Shown here one piece after another: positions 7,957 to 15,957 of a stretch of 64,000 bases of DNA. This DNA is from Pseudomonas serboccidentalis. Its GTDB lineage: Bacteria; Pseudomonadota; Gammaproteobacteria; Pseudomonadales; Pseudomonadaceae. The position numbers were made by a program, and so were the translations under genes. Location: contig NZ_CP101655.1 in NCBI RefSeq assembly GCF_028830055.1, positions 4,604,712-4,668,711 on the forward strand, read 5' to 3'. The notes under the pieces are model-generated. The model saw only the letters and a list, made by a program, of their open reading frames with translations. It searched no databases and was not told the origin of the DNA. The first letter of the stretch is position 1, and every line of letters starts with the position of its first letter.

Positions 7957-8589
7957 ATGGACACCGCCGATCTACTGGAACGCAGCTACCCCGGCCGCCG
8001 CGCCGAACTCAAGCGCGATATCTTTCGCAAGGCCCTGAGCCTGTTCAACGAACAGGGGATCGAAGCCACCACCATCGACATGATCCGCGCCGAGTGCGAC
8101 ACCAGCGTCGGCGCGATCTATCACCATTTCGGTAACAAGGAAGGGCTGGTGGCGGCATTGTTTTTCACCGCCCTGGAAGATCAGGCGCGCTTGCGTGACG
8201 CCTATCTGGACGCGGCGCAGACCACCGAGGAGGGCGTGCAGGCGCTGGTGTTCAGTTATGTTGACTGGGTCGAGCGTCAGCCGGAGTGGGCGCGGTTTCA
8301 GTACCACGCCCGGTTTGCCGTGACCAAGGGGCCGTTCAAGGACGAGCTGGCCGAGCGCAACAAGACACGCAATCTGCGTTTGCGCGACTGGCTGGCGGAC
8401 TCCGGACGGGTTGCCGAACTCAAGGCATTGCCCGCCGAACTGCTGCCGTCGCTGATCATCGGCCAGGCCGACAGTTATTGCCGGGCGTGGTTGGCCGGGC
8501 GCGTGAAGGGGAGCCCGATGGCCTATCGCGAGTTGCTGGCGCAGGCGGCATGGCGCTCAATCCGTGGCGATGACGGCCCGGACAGCTGA
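7957..8589 (+). CDS. TetR/AcrR-family transcriptional regulator
   Basis: A 210-residue regulator: N-terminal helix-turn-helix around residues 37-58 (TTIDMIRAECDTSVGAIYHHFGNKEGL is the TetR recognition region) and a C-terminal all-helical ligand/dimer domain. The ATG at 7957 gives the usual 20 residues ahead of the DNA-binding domain; an upstream GTG at 7921 would add 12 residues. It is divergent from the hotdog gene across a 33-bp palindrome, suggesting repression of that gene and of itself. The effector is unknown, but an acyl-CoA would fit the neighbour. Confidence 0.88.
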   Translation: MDTADLLERSYPGRRAELKRDIFRKALSLFNEQGIEATTIDMIRAECDTSVGAIYHHFGNKEGLVAALFFTALEDQARLRDAYLDAAQTTEEGVQALVFSYVDWVERQPEWARFQYHARFAVTKGPFKDELAERNKTRNLRLRDWLADSGRVAELKALPAELLPSLIIGQADSYCRAWLAGRVKGSPMAYRELLAQAAWRSIRGDDGPDS

Positions 8590-8600
8590 TTCGTGCAGAC

Positions 8601-8624
8601 AAAAAAAGAGCCTCAAAGCTCTTT
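8601..8624 (-). terminator. Intrinsic terminator of candidate sRNA
   Basis: Minus-strand hairpin AAAGAGC-TTTGAG-GCTCTTT followed by a run of T (A residues at 8601-8607 on +). It would also end read-through from the TetR gene at 8772-9410. Confidence 0.85.
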
Positions 8625-8743
8625 GATGGGGAGGAAGTAGAGCCCGTGAGGCTCAAGGTGCGCGTGAAACAAGGCGTGGGCTTGATTGGGGTTCAGAACA
8701 CCCGCGCCTACGCAACGCTGGAAAAGCCAAGTCGCTGCGTAAC
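8601..8743 (-). ncRNA. Candidate small RNA (possibly RgsA-like)
   Basis: On the - strand the gap downstream of the TetR gene at 8772-9410 looks like an independent sRNA of about 140 nt. It has a 9-bp 5' stem (TACGCAGCG pairing with CGTTGCGTA, one G-U), a second small stem GAGCC/GGCTC, an unpaired C-rich stretch TTCCTCCCC able to pair with ribosome sites, and a terminator hairpin AAAGAGC/GCTCTTT followed by seven T. CTAGGAT at 8753-8747 could be a -10 element (CTA...T, reminiscent of sigma-S promoters). From memory, the sigma-S/Gac-controlled RgsA RNA lies near a TetR gene in other Pseudomonas; identity with RgsA is a guess. Confidence 0.55.
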
Positions 8744-8771
8744 TCCATCCTAGGAGTGCGTCGGGGTGGGC

Positions 8772-9410
8772 TCAAGTACCGTCAGTCGCACGGGCGGCGG
8801 CGCGTTCGACCATTGCAACGATGGTTGCGAACAACTCGTCGCTGGCCTCTGCAGCGCTGATTTCGCCATTGGCGGCGGCATGCGACAGCGCTTCGGCCGA
8901 GCCGAGCATGGCGCGCAATCCGGCCTGGGTGATCTGCCCGCCGTTGGCATAGGGCGCCAGATCACTGCGGCATTTTTCGAGGAAGATCGCCTCATAGTCA
9001 CGCTTGATCCTCTCCAGCTCCGGGCTGCTTGCCAGCGCGGCAATCACCCCCGGAATCTCGTTGCCCTGCAGTAACACGCAATCGACATACGCCGAGGCAA
9101 TCACCCGTGCAGTACCGGTCAATGTCGCCTCGGCATTGCCGATGGCCGCGTCCATCACCGCCGTCTGGCGAGTATCGAAATCCCGGTACAGCGCTGCGAG
9201 CAGGCCCGAGCGGGTGACGAAGTGGTCATAGACTACCGGTTTGGTCACGCCAGCCTGTTCTGCGAGATAGCCGAGGGTCAGGGCATCGGTGCCTTCGGCG
9301 CGGATGATCTGCCAGGCGACGTCGAGCAACTGACGGTTGCGGTCTTCGCGCGACAGGCGACGGCGCGGTTGGGCAGGGGAATCGGCTTCGGTCATTTCAG
9401 TGGTTGACAT
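8772..9410 (-). CDS. TetR-family transcriptional regulator
   Basis: A 212-residue repressor: basic Arg-rich N-terminus, helix-turn-helix around residues 44-66 (LTLGYLAEQAGVTKPVVYDHF), then a helical effector domain. It is divergent from the quinone-reductase-like gene at 9496; the gap holds two GTAAcTTAC palindromes that overlap the promoter region, so it most likely represses that gene and itself. The inducer is unknown, plausibly a quinone or electrophile given the target. Confidence 0.88.
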   Translation of the reverse strand: MSTTEMTEADSPAQPRRRLSREDRNRQLLDVAWQIIRAEGTDALTLGYLAEQAGVTKPVVYDHFVTRSGLLAALYRDFDTRQTAVMDAAIGNAEATLTGTARVIASAYVDCVLLQGNEIPGVIAALASSPELERIKRDYEAIFLEKCRSDLAPYANGGQITQAGLRAMLGSAEALSHAAANGEISAAEASDELFATIVAMVERAAARATDGT

Positions 9411-9426
9411 CGTTAATATACCAAAC

Positions 9427-9449
9427 GTAACTTACTGTTCGTAACTTAC
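9427..9449. promoter_or_regulatory. Paired GTAAcTTAC sites, likely TetR operator
   Basis: Two identical 9-bp palindromes GTAACTTAC start at 9427 and 9441, 14 bp apart centre to centre, 17 bp upstream of the - strand TetR start and 47 bp upstream of the + strand gene. Paired short palindromes between divergent genes fit a TetR operator. Confidence 0.65.
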
Positions 9450-9495
9450 CAAGAGTATATAGCCCTTGGTCAGGCAAACTTACAGGAGAATTCCC

Positions 9496-10083
9496 ATGCA
9501 TGCATTGATAGTTGTGGCGCATCACGAGCCTCGTTCGCTGACGCACAGCGTGGCGGCGCAGATTGCCGAGGGGCTGACCCGGGCTGATCCCGCCAATACC
9601 TGGGAAATCGCTGATTTGTACGCGGAAGGTTTCCAGCCGGTTTTCGCCGCGGCAGATTTCGCCGTGCATCACCGGGAAGCGCTACCGCCCGCCGATGTGC
9701 AGGCCGAGCACGCGCGGATCGACCGGGCCGACGCGCTGGTGCTGGTGTTTCCGGTGTACTGGTGGTCGATGCCGGCGCTGCTCAAGGGCTGGATCGACCG
9801 GGTATTCAGCAATGGCTGGGCATTTGATTTCGCTGGCGATCTCAAGCATGTGAAGAAACTGCAGCGCATGCGCGTGCATCTGGTTGGCCTAGCCGGTGCT
9901 GAAGAACGCGCCTACGAGCGCCACGGTTATGGCCCGGCGATGAAGGCGCAGATCGAGCACGGGATTTTCGATTACAGCGGGGCGACGGTGGTGAGTTCGA
10001 CGCTGATGGTGGAATCGGAGATGCGTGATCCGCAGGAGCATTTGCAGACGGCGTATCACCTCGGCAGCCAGATGTTCAGCTGA
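9496..10083 (+). CDS. NAD(P)H:quinone oxidoreductase-like flavodoxin-fold protein
   Basis: A 195-residue flavoprotein of the NQO/MdaB-KefF type, expected to reduce quinones or similar electrophiles by two electrons using NAD(P)H and FMN/FAD. Signatures: ALIVVAHHEPRSLTHSVA at the flavin-phosphate loop and VFPVYWWSMPALLKGWIDRVFSNGWAF (about 86-113), the family core. The ATG at 9496 follows AGGAGA; an earlier start at 9466 would lack a ribosome site. It is divergently paired with a TetR gene, consistent with induction by its substrates. Confidence 0.9.
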   Translation: MHALIVVAHHEPRSLTHSVAAQIAEGLTRADPANTWEIADLYAEGFQPVFAAADFAVHHREALPPADVQAEHARIDRADALVLVFPVYWWSMPALLKGWIDRVFSNGWAFDFAGDLKHVKKLQRMRVHLVGLAGAEERAYERHGYGPAMKAQIEHGIFDYSGATVVSSTLMVESEMRDPQEHLQTAYHLGSQMFS

Positions 10084-10090
10084 AACATTG

Positions 10091-10170
10091 CAGGAGCTGC
10101 GGCGCGCTGCGATCTTTTGATTTTTAGAAGCAAGATCAAAAGATCGCAGCGTGCCGCAGCTCCTACAGGG
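10091..10170. repeat. REPIN (GCTGCG-type REP pair)
   Basis: Two inverted REP units of the CAGGAGCTGCGGC...GCTGCGATCTTTTGAT kind facing each other across a short AT-rich spacer, in the gap between convergent genes. Confidence 0.85.
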
Positions 10171-10180
10171 TTTTGTGGTG

Positions 10181-11299
10181 TCAGCGGGCGCCGGGCCTGC
10201 CGGCCTTGGCGAGGGCCGCGAGCAAGGTGTCCTTGTCCAGTCCCGGTACCGAGTGGCCGTTGCCTGCGGTGCTGTCGCTGGCGAGCAGGGCGTTGATGAT
10301 CGCTTCTTCTACCGCTTCGGTGGCAGCGAGGAACAGTTCGCTGATGTGGTCGTTGTTGACCATGCGCAAACCGTCGCAGGTGGGCGCCCCTTTGCCTTCG
10401 TATGCGGCCGGCGGGACGTGATCGTTACCGGTGGCGAAGGCGATGAAGATGTCACCGCTGTGGTCTTCGTTGCCGCCGCCGCTGCGCGCCAGGCCGAGGC
10501 TGGCCCGTTGCGCCAGACGCGTGCACTGGTGCGGCAGCAACGGCGCGTCGGTGGCCAGGCAGACCACGATCGAGCCCATCCCCGGGTGCGGCAGCGCCGC
10601 ACGCAGGAACGGCGAATCCACCTGTTCCATGTAACGCCCCACCGGATAACCGTCGACCCGCAACTCGCTGCGAATCCCGTGGTTGGCCTGAACAATCGCG
10701 CCCACCGTCCAGCCCCCCTGTGCGCTGTTCAACCGGCGCGAAGCGCTGCCGATCCCGCCCTTGAACTCATGGCAGATCATGCCGCTGCCACCGCCTACTG
10801 CACCTTCTTCGACAGCACCGTCATGCGCGCAACCCAGCGCCTCGGCGACATGCTCGGGCTTGACGTGAAAACCATTGATGTCGTTGAGCAGACCATCGAA
10901 CGTCTCCAGCACCACCGGCATGTTCCAGTAGAGGCGCCCGTCGTCCGGTTGCTGCTGACGATCCAGAGCGATCAACGCATCGCGCACCACGCCGAGGCTG
11001 TGGGTGTTGGTGAAGGCGATCGGACTGGTCAGCAGCCCGGCCTCGCGAATCCATTCAAGGCCAGTGGCATCGCCATTGCCATTGAGCACATGCACCCCGG
11101 CGAAACACGGTTGCTGGTTGGTCGAGCCGCGACGCGGTTCGATCACGGTGACGCCGGTGCAGATGTCGCGCCCGCCCGCGCTGCGCCCGCGCACATTACT
11201 GTGGCCGACGCGCACGCCGGGGACGTCGGTGATGGCGTTGAGCGGACCGGGTTGCAGCTGGCCGATGCGGATATTGAGGTCACGGGCACGGGGTTTCAT
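10181..11299 (-). CDS. P1-family (DmpA-like) aminopeptidase
   Basis: A 372-residue self-processing N-terminal nucleophile hydrolase of the DmpA/BapA family (L-aminopeptidase/D-esterase, beta-peptidyl aminopeptidase). Key signs: N-terminal ITDVPGVRVGHSNV, central GGGSGMICHEFKGGIGSASRR, in which cleavage between Gly184 and Ser185 would make Ser the new N-terminal nucleophile of the small subunit, and C-terminal GGGNEDHSGDIFIAFATGN. The length matches the family. It lies downstream of and parallel to a polyamine-type binding-protein gene, with a REPIN between, so co-expression is uncertain. No signal peptide is seen. Confidence 0.9.
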   Translation of the reverse strand: MKPRARDLNIRIGQLQPGPLNAITDVPGVRVGHSNVRGRSAGGRDICTGVTVIEPRRGSTNQQPCFAGVHVLNGNGDATGLEWIREAGLLTSPIAFTNTHSLGVVRDALIALDRQQQPDDGRLYWNMPVVLETFDGLLNDINGFHVKPEHVAEALGCAHDGAVEEGAVGGGSGMICHEFKGGIGSASRRLNSAQGGWTVGAIVQANHGIRSELRVDGYPVGRYMEQVDSPFLRAALPHPGMGSIVVCLATDAPLLPHQCTRLAQRASLGLARSGGGNEDHSGDIFIAFATGNDHVPPAAYEGKGAPTCDGLRMVNNDHISELFLAATEAVEEAIINALLASDSTAGNGHSVPGLDKDTLLAALAKAGRPGAR

Positions 11300-11339
11300 C
11301 GATTGTCTCTCTATAAGGATCTGAAGGGTTCACGCCCTC

Positions 11340-11430
11340 TGTAGGAGTGAGCCTGCTCGCGATAGCGTCTCTGGATTCAACATCGCGATGACTGACTTAC
11401 CGCATCGCGAGCAGGCACACTCCTACAGGG
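11340..11430. repeat. REPIN (GTGAGCCTGCTCGCGATAGCG type)
   Basis: Opposed REP units GTAGGAGTGAGCCTGCTCGCGA and TCGCGAGCAGGCACACTCCTAC with a 40-bp spacer, between two parallel genes. Confidence 0.85.
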
Positions 11431-11443
11431 GAGTGTGCTGGGT

Positions 11444-12547
11444 TTACTGGCCGTTCTTGACCTTGCTCCACACCCGTGTGCGCACCCGTTCGGCGGCTTT
11501 GGGCAGCGGTTCAAGGGTGTACAACGTGGCCATCGCCGCAGCCGACGGATACACCGCCGGGTTGTCGCGCGTGGCCTCGGCCACCAGCGGCGTCGCGGCG
11601 CGATTGCCGTTTGGATACGACAGGTGATCACTGACCGGGGCGATCACTTCCGGGCGCAGCAGATAGTCGATGAACGCCAGACCCTGGGCGCGGTTCGGCG
11701 CGTCCTTGAGCAGCACCAGCGTGTCGAACCACACCGGCGCGCCTTCCTTGGGCAGGCTGTAGGCGATCTTCACGCCGTTGTGGGCCTGCTCGGCATTGGT
11801 CTTGGCTTCGAGCATCGCGCCGGACCAGCCCACGGCCACGCAGATGTTGCCGTTGGACAGGTCACTGATGAATTTCGACGAGTTGAAGTAGGCAATGTGC
11901 GGGCGCAGTTTGAGCAGCAGCGCTTCGGCTTTCTGGTAGTCCTCGGGGTGGGTGCTGTTGGGCGGCAGCCCGAGGTAGTGCAGGGCCACCGGGAGCATTT
12001 CCGACGGCGAATCGAGCATCGCCACCCCGCACTGGCCGAGCTTGGCGAGGTTCTCTTCCTTGAACACCAGGTCCCACGAATCCACCGGCGCCTTGTCGCC
12101 CAGCGCGGCGCGAACCTTGTCAACGTTGTAGCCGATGCCGTTGGTGCCCCACAGGTACGGTACGGCGTATTGATTAGCGGGATCGTTGTTGGCCAGTTTG
12201 GTCAGCAGGTCGTTGTCCAGATTCTTCCAGCCCGGCAGTTGATCGCGCGGCAGCGGGGCGAGGGCGCCGGCCTTGATCAGCGTCGGCAGGCTGTAGTTGC
12301 TCGCCACCACCACGTCGTAACCGCTGCGGCTGGTCATCAGTTTGCCTTCGAGCACTTCGGCACTGTCGAAGGTGTCGTAAACCGGTTGAATGCCGCTGTC
12401 GCGCTTGAAGTCAGCCAGGGTAGTGGGGCCGATGTAGTCGTACCAGTTGTAGACGTGCACGCTCGGCGCGTCGGCGGCACTGGCGGCGGATACGACGCCG
12501 AAACAGGCGAGCAGGCCCAGGTTGATATAGCCACGGTGACAACGCAT
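11444..12547 (-). CDS. Polyamine-type ABC transporter periplasmic binding protein
   Basis: A 367-residue secreted protein of the PotF/SpuD family, which captures putrescine or spermidine for an ABC importer. Signal peptide to about residue 25 (SAASAA); then VHVYNWYDYIGPTTLADFKRDSGI, the hallmark start of these proteins, and YAVPYLWGTNGIGYNVDKV. No permease or ATPase genes are nearby, so it either serves a remote transporter or acts as a sensor. A LuxR-type gene is divergent 112 bp away and may control it. The ligand is inferred from family only. Confidence 0.88.
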   Translation of the reverse strand: MRCHRGYINLGLLACFGVVSAASAADAPSVHVYNWYDYIGPTTLADFKRDSGIQPVYDTFDSAEVLEGKLMTSRSGYDVVVASNYSLPTLIKAGALAPLPRDQLPGWKNLDNDLLTKLANNDPANQYAVPYLWGTNGIGYNVDKVRAALGDKAPVDSWDLVFKEENLAKLGQCGVAMLDSPSEMLPVALHYLGLPPNSTHPEDYQKAEALLLKLRPHIAYFNSSKFISDLSNGNICVAVGWSGAMLEAKTNAEQAHNGVKIAYSLPKEGAPVWFDTLVLLKDAPNRAQGLAFIDYLLRPEVIAPVSDHLSYPNGNRAATPLVAEATRDNPAVYPSAAAMATLYTLEPLPKAAERVRTRVWSKVKNGQ

Positions 12548-12620
12548 GATGCGGCACTCCTGGCCTGCAGCAGGCCGGTGATGAACGGGAGTGCTCAGCC
12601 TATCGGCCCGGTCACGTCCG

Positions 12621-12639
12621 ACCCATTCCCATCATGGGT
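12621..12639. promoter_or_regulatory. ACCCAT-N7-ATGGGT palindrome
   Basis: A perfect 6-bp-arm inverted repeat lies 20 bp upstream of the LuxR start and 74 bp upstream of the divergent binding-protein gene. It may be the operator of the LuxR protein; that is inference. Confidence 0.5.
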
Positions 12640-12658
12640 TACTCAAAAGGGGTAGTGC

Positions 12659-13438
12659 GTGGACGCGTTGTTGCAGGAATTGCCGGTGCATCAAAGTCTG
12701 GCGCGGGTATTCGCGGCGGTCGGGCAGGACGGGTTCTGGCGGGCGCTGGTGGACACGCTGCGTCTGCTGGTGCCGCTGGACAACGCGCTGGTGGCGCTGA
12801 TGCAGGCGGGGCAGGCGCCGCAATTGCTGATCGATTTCGACAGCAAGGGCCGGGCCGATGAGCAGGAAGAACTGGCCGGCTACAGCGCCGGCATGTACTT
12901 GCTCGACCCGTTTTATCAAACCGCCTCGACCGGCATCGCCGATGGCTTGCACAGCCTGGCCTCGGTAGCGCCGGACCAGTTTCTGCACAGCGAGTACTAC
13001 CAGAGCTATTTTCGCTCGGTGGTTGGCGAGGACGAGTTGCAGTTCATGATCAACATCGAGGGCGGCGTACTGGGCCTGTCACTCGGGCGCTCGACGGCTT
13101 TCGATCTGGCCGAGCAGGGCCGCTTGCTGTGTGTGCGCGACTGGGTGCTGGCGGCGATGCGTCGCCATGTGCAGCTGTTGCCGCCGCAGGGCGCGGGCGC
13201 TGAACCGGTCGTGGGCGATCTGGCAACGCTGCTCGACCGCTTCGACGCCCGCCTGACTGCGCGTGAAGTCGACACTGCGCGGCTGATTCTGCAGGGCTTT
13301 TCCAGCAAGGCCATCGCCCAGCAGATGGGTATTTCGCCGGAGACGGTGAAGGTCCATCGGCGCAATCTTTATCACAAGCTCAATGTGAACGGGCATGGCG
13401 AGTTGTTTGCGCTGGTGCTGCGCCCATCCAACACCTGA
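12659..13438 (+). CDS. LuxR-family transcriptional regulator
   Basis: A 259-residue regulator with a C-terminal LuxR/FixJ helix-turn-helix (about 193-253: LTAREVDTARLILQGFSSKAIAQQMGISPETVKVHRRNLYHKL in parts) and an N-terminal sensor part of about 180 residues that has no autoinducer-domain signature I recognise. The GTG at 12659 is the start, with GGGG at 12649-12652. The order LuxR / divergent polyamine-binding protein / peptidase suggests control of amine uptake or turnover, but no ligand can be read. Confidence 0.85.
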   Translation: MDALLQELPVHQSLARVFAAVGQDGFWRALVDTLRLLVPLDNALVALMQAGQAPQLLIDFDSKGRADEQEELAGYSAGMYLLDPFYQTASTGIADGLHSLASVAPDQFLHSEYYQSYFRSVVGEDELQFMINIEGGVLGLSLGRSTAFDLAEQGRLLCVRDWVLAAMRRHVQLLPPQGAGAEPVVGDLATLLDRFDARLTAREVDTARLILQGFSSKAIAQQMGISPETVKVHRRNLYHKLNVNGHGELFALVLRPSNT

Positions 13439-13451
13439 ACCACCAAAATCC

Positions 13452-13545
13452 CCTGTAGGCGTGAGCCTGCTCGCGATAGCGCCGGTTCATCCTGCACAGG
13501 GGGCGCTGACACACTGCTATCGCGAGCAGGCTCACTCCTACAGGG
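13452..13545. repeat. REPIN (GTGAGCCTGCTCGCGATAGCG type)
   Basis: Opposed REP units CGTGAGCCTGCTCGCGATAG and CTATCGCGAGCAGGCTCACT between convergent genes. Confidence 0.88.
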
Positions 13546-13561
13546 AGGGGCGTGTGTCAGA

Positions 13562-14503
13562 TCAATCGAGGCGTTTGAAGACCAGGGCTTTCAGGCCGCT
13601 CTGCGGATCAACATCCGGAAACTCCGGCGGATTCTCCAGCCGCTGTTCAAAGCGCAAACTCGGTGCCTCTTGGGTCACGCCATCAATCAGGAAGTCCGGG
13701 CCAAACGACGGATCATTCATGCACGCCAGCACCGTGCCTTGCGCTGTCAGCAGCTCCGGCAAGCGGCGCAGCACGCGCTGGTAATCCTTGGTCAGCAGAA
13801 AGCTGCCTTTCTGGAACGACGGCGGGTCGATGATCACCAGGTCGTACGGGCCGCTGTTGATCACCTTGCCCCAGGACTTGAACAGGTCGTGGCCGAGAAA
13901 ACTCACCTTGCTCAGGTCATGCCCGTTCAACCGGTGATTGTCGCGGCCACGGCTCAGGGCTGCGCGGGACATGTCGAGGTTGACCACATGGCTGGCGCCG
14001 CCTTCGATGGCCGCCACGGAAAACCCGCAGGTGTAGGCGAACAGGTTCAGCACCCGTTTGCCGGCAGCCTGCTCGCGCACCCAGTTGCGCCCGTAACGCA
14101 TGTCGAGAAACAGCCCGGCGTTCTGCTTGCGGCCCAGATCGACGCGGTACTGCAAACCGCCCTCAACGATGCTCATCTCGTCAATCTCGTTGCCCAGCAG
14201 CCATTGCGCAGTGCTTTGCGGCAGGTAACGGTGTTGCACCAGCAAGGTGTGCGCCCCGGACTGTTGCCATTCGGCCGAGGTGCTGATGTCGAGCAGCAAG
14301 TGCTTGAGCGCGTCGAGCTGTTCCGGCGCCGGCTCCTTGAACAGCGAGACCAGCACCACGCCTTGCAGCCAGTCCACCGTCAGTTGTTCCAGTCCCGGCC
14401 AGCACCGCCCACGGCCATGGAACAGGCGACGGGTTTCGCTCGGTGCCGCGGCGAGTGCAGGCAGCAGATGGGCGCGGAGGGTGGCGAGGGCTTCTGGGTT
14501 CAT
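13562..14503 (-). CDS. Class I SAM-dependent methyltransferase (RlmI-like)
   Basis: A 313-residue methyltransferase with SAM motif I at VLNLFAYTCGFSVAAIEGGA (about 151-170), acidic loop VVNLDMSRAAL and the catalytic-region motif DLVIIDPPSFQKG (about 221-233), as in the COG1092 rRNA methyltransferases RlmI and RlmK. It lacks a PUA domain at the N-terminus, so it is shorter than RlmI and its RNA target is uncertain. It is a single gene ending beside a REPIN. Confidence 0.85.
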   Translation of the reverse strand: MNPEALATLRAHLLPALAAAPSETRRLFHGRGRCWPGLEQLTVDWLQGVVLVSLFKEPAPEQLDALKHLLLDISTSAEWQQSGAHTLLVQHRYLPQSTAQWLLGNEIDEMSIVEGGLQYRVDLGRKQNAGLFLDMRYGRNWVREQAAGKRVLNLFAYTCGFSVAAIEGGASHVVNLDMSRAALSRGRDNHRLNGHDLSKVSFLGHDLFKSWGKVINSGPYDLVIIDPPSFQKGSFLLTKDYQRVLRRLPELLTAQGTVLACMNDPSFGPDFLIDGVTQEAPSLRFEQRLENPPEFPDVDPQSGLKALVFKRLD

Positions 14504-14702
14504 CAGTCACGGTCGGCAAGCAAAAGGGCCGGCATTTTAACCACAAAATCTACCCGGTGAACGCCTGTCGCCAAGGGCCATTGACGACTGTTAAGAAAAG
14601 ACCTGTATCAAAAATGAATTTATGCAGGGCGCGCTGCTCATACCAGATAAGCAGCGGATTCGAGCCGCTACATTGTTAATGCAATTCAGGGAGTGCCAGT
14701 TC

Positions 14703-15116
14703 ATGAGTCCAACATCGACGGCGAGCGCGCACCTTCCTGGCGGGTTGATTCTGGTGGTTGAGGACGATCCGTTGATTCTGGAGTTTCTTTGCGAAATTCT
14801 TCAGGAGGAAGGGTTCAAGGTCGAGCCGCAGACCAGTGCTGATGCGGCGTCGCTGTATTTGGAAAAAAACGCGCCGGAAGTCGCGCTGCTGCTCACCGAC
14901 ATCACTATGCCGGGCATCCTCAATGGGGCCGATCTGGCCAACCTGGTCGGCGAGCGCTGGCCGGACAAACCGGTGATGGTCATGTCCGGTTATGAAACCC
15001 CGGAGACCTCCGGGGTCAAGCGCCCGGTGGCGTTCATCAAGAAGCCCTGGGCCATCGGCCAGTTGCTCGACTGCGTCGACAGCGCGTTCAAGTCCAAGGC
15101 CCCGCGCCTGCATTGA
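14703..15116 (+). CDS. Single-domain response regulator
   Basis: A 137-residue receiver domain without an output domain. The phosphorylation site is complete: acidic pair Asp21/Asp22 (VVEDDP), phosphoacceptor Asp66 (LLTDITMPG), Ser95 (VMSGYE) and Lys114 (FIKKPW). I chose the ATG at 14703; the frame stays open to 14622 but the added residues are not receiver sequence. No kinase is adjacent, so it probably serves a phosphorelay encoded elsewhere. Confidence 0.85.
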   Translation: MSPTSTASAHLPGGLILVVEDDPLILEFLCEILQEEGFKVEPQTSADAASLYLEKNAPEVALLLTDITMPGILNGADLANLVGERWPDKPVMVMSGYETPETSGVKRPVAFIKKPWAIGQLLDCVDSAFKSKAPRLH

Positions 15117-15194
15117 AGTACCGGGTCGAATCGCCGGGCAAAAATGCTACATTGCCCGGCCAACCCGCCCAGTCTTGTCAAAGGATGCGACCTT

Positions 15195-15863
15195 TTGTCT
15201 GCTCACGATAACGTCTTCGACCGCGCGTTCGGCGCGTTCCTGTTCGACATGGACGGCACCGTCCTCAACTCCATCGCCGCTGCCGAGCGGGTCTGGGCCG
15301 CGTGGGCTGAACGCCACGGCGTCGATGTCGAGACGTTCCTGCCGACCATTCACGGCGCCCGTGCCATCGACACCATCCGGCGCCTGAACCTGCCGGGGGT
15401 GGACGCCGAGGCGCAAGCGGCGTTCATCGCGCAGGCGGAGATCGAAGACGTGGAAGGGATCGTGCAGATTCCCGGGGCTGCGGTGTTTCTCGACAACCTG
15501 CCTGCCGAACGCTGGGCGATGGTGACGTCAGCGCCGCGGGATCTGGCGTTGCGGCGCATGGCAGCAGCGGGGATTGCCGAGCCTGCAGTGATGATCACGG
15601 CCGAAGATGTGACGGCGGGTAAACCGGATCCGGCCGGTTATCGTCTGGCGGCGAAACGCCTTGGGCTTGAACCTCGTGACTGCCTGATTTTCGAGGATGC
15701 CGCTGTCGGCATCCAGGCCGCTGAAGCGGCGGGCGCAGCGTTGATGATCATCACCACGACGCACCAGCATCCCCTCGAAACCACCCACGCAACCATCGAC
15801 AGTTACGAAGCGCTCAGCGTCACCGTCAACAGCAACGGCCAGTTGCACCTGCAACCCAAATAA
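15195..15863 (+). CDS. HAD-superfamily phosphatase (sugar/glycerol phosphatase-like)
   Basis: A 222-residue HAD-IA hydrolase. Motif I is FLFDMDGTV (Asp18 nucleophile, Asp20), motif II VTSAPRDL, motif III AGKPDPAGY with the catalytic Lys, motif IV IFEDAAVGI. The cap is the small helical type seen in sugar-phosphate and glycerol-3-phosphate phosphatases. I favour a TTG start at 15195 because AAGGA sits about ten bases upstream and the product then begins directly before motif I; an ATG at 15144 would add 17 residues with no ribosome site. Its substrate is unknown. Confidence 0.82.
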   Translation: MSAHDNVFDRAFGAFLFDMDGTVLNSIAAAERVWAAWAERHGVDVETFLPTIHGARAIDTIRRLNLPGVDAEAQAAFIAQAEIEDVEGIVQIPGAAVFLDNLPAERWAMVTSAPRDLALRRMAAAGIAEPAVMITAEDVTAGKPDPAGYRLAAKRLGLEPRDCLIFEDAAVGIQAAEAAGAALMIITTTHQHPLETTHATIDSYEALSVTVNSNGQLHLQPK

Positions 15864-15865
15864 AC

Positions 15866-15955
15866 CTGTAGGAGCTGCCGCAGGCTGCGATTTTTTGACT
15901 TTGATTGTGAAAAACAAGATCAAAAGATCGCAGCCTGCGGCAGCTCCTACAGGGG
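15866..15955. repeat. REPIN (GCTGCG type)
   Basis: CTGTAGGAGCTGCCGCAGGC and its reverse complement face each other across an AT-rich loop between convergent genes. Confidence 0.88.
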
Positions 15956-15957
15956 AA

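Noticed and set aside
10091..10170. REP palindromes as intrinsic terminators
   Set aside because: They lack a T-tract directly after the stem and recur in many copies with the same sequence, so they are listed as repeats only.
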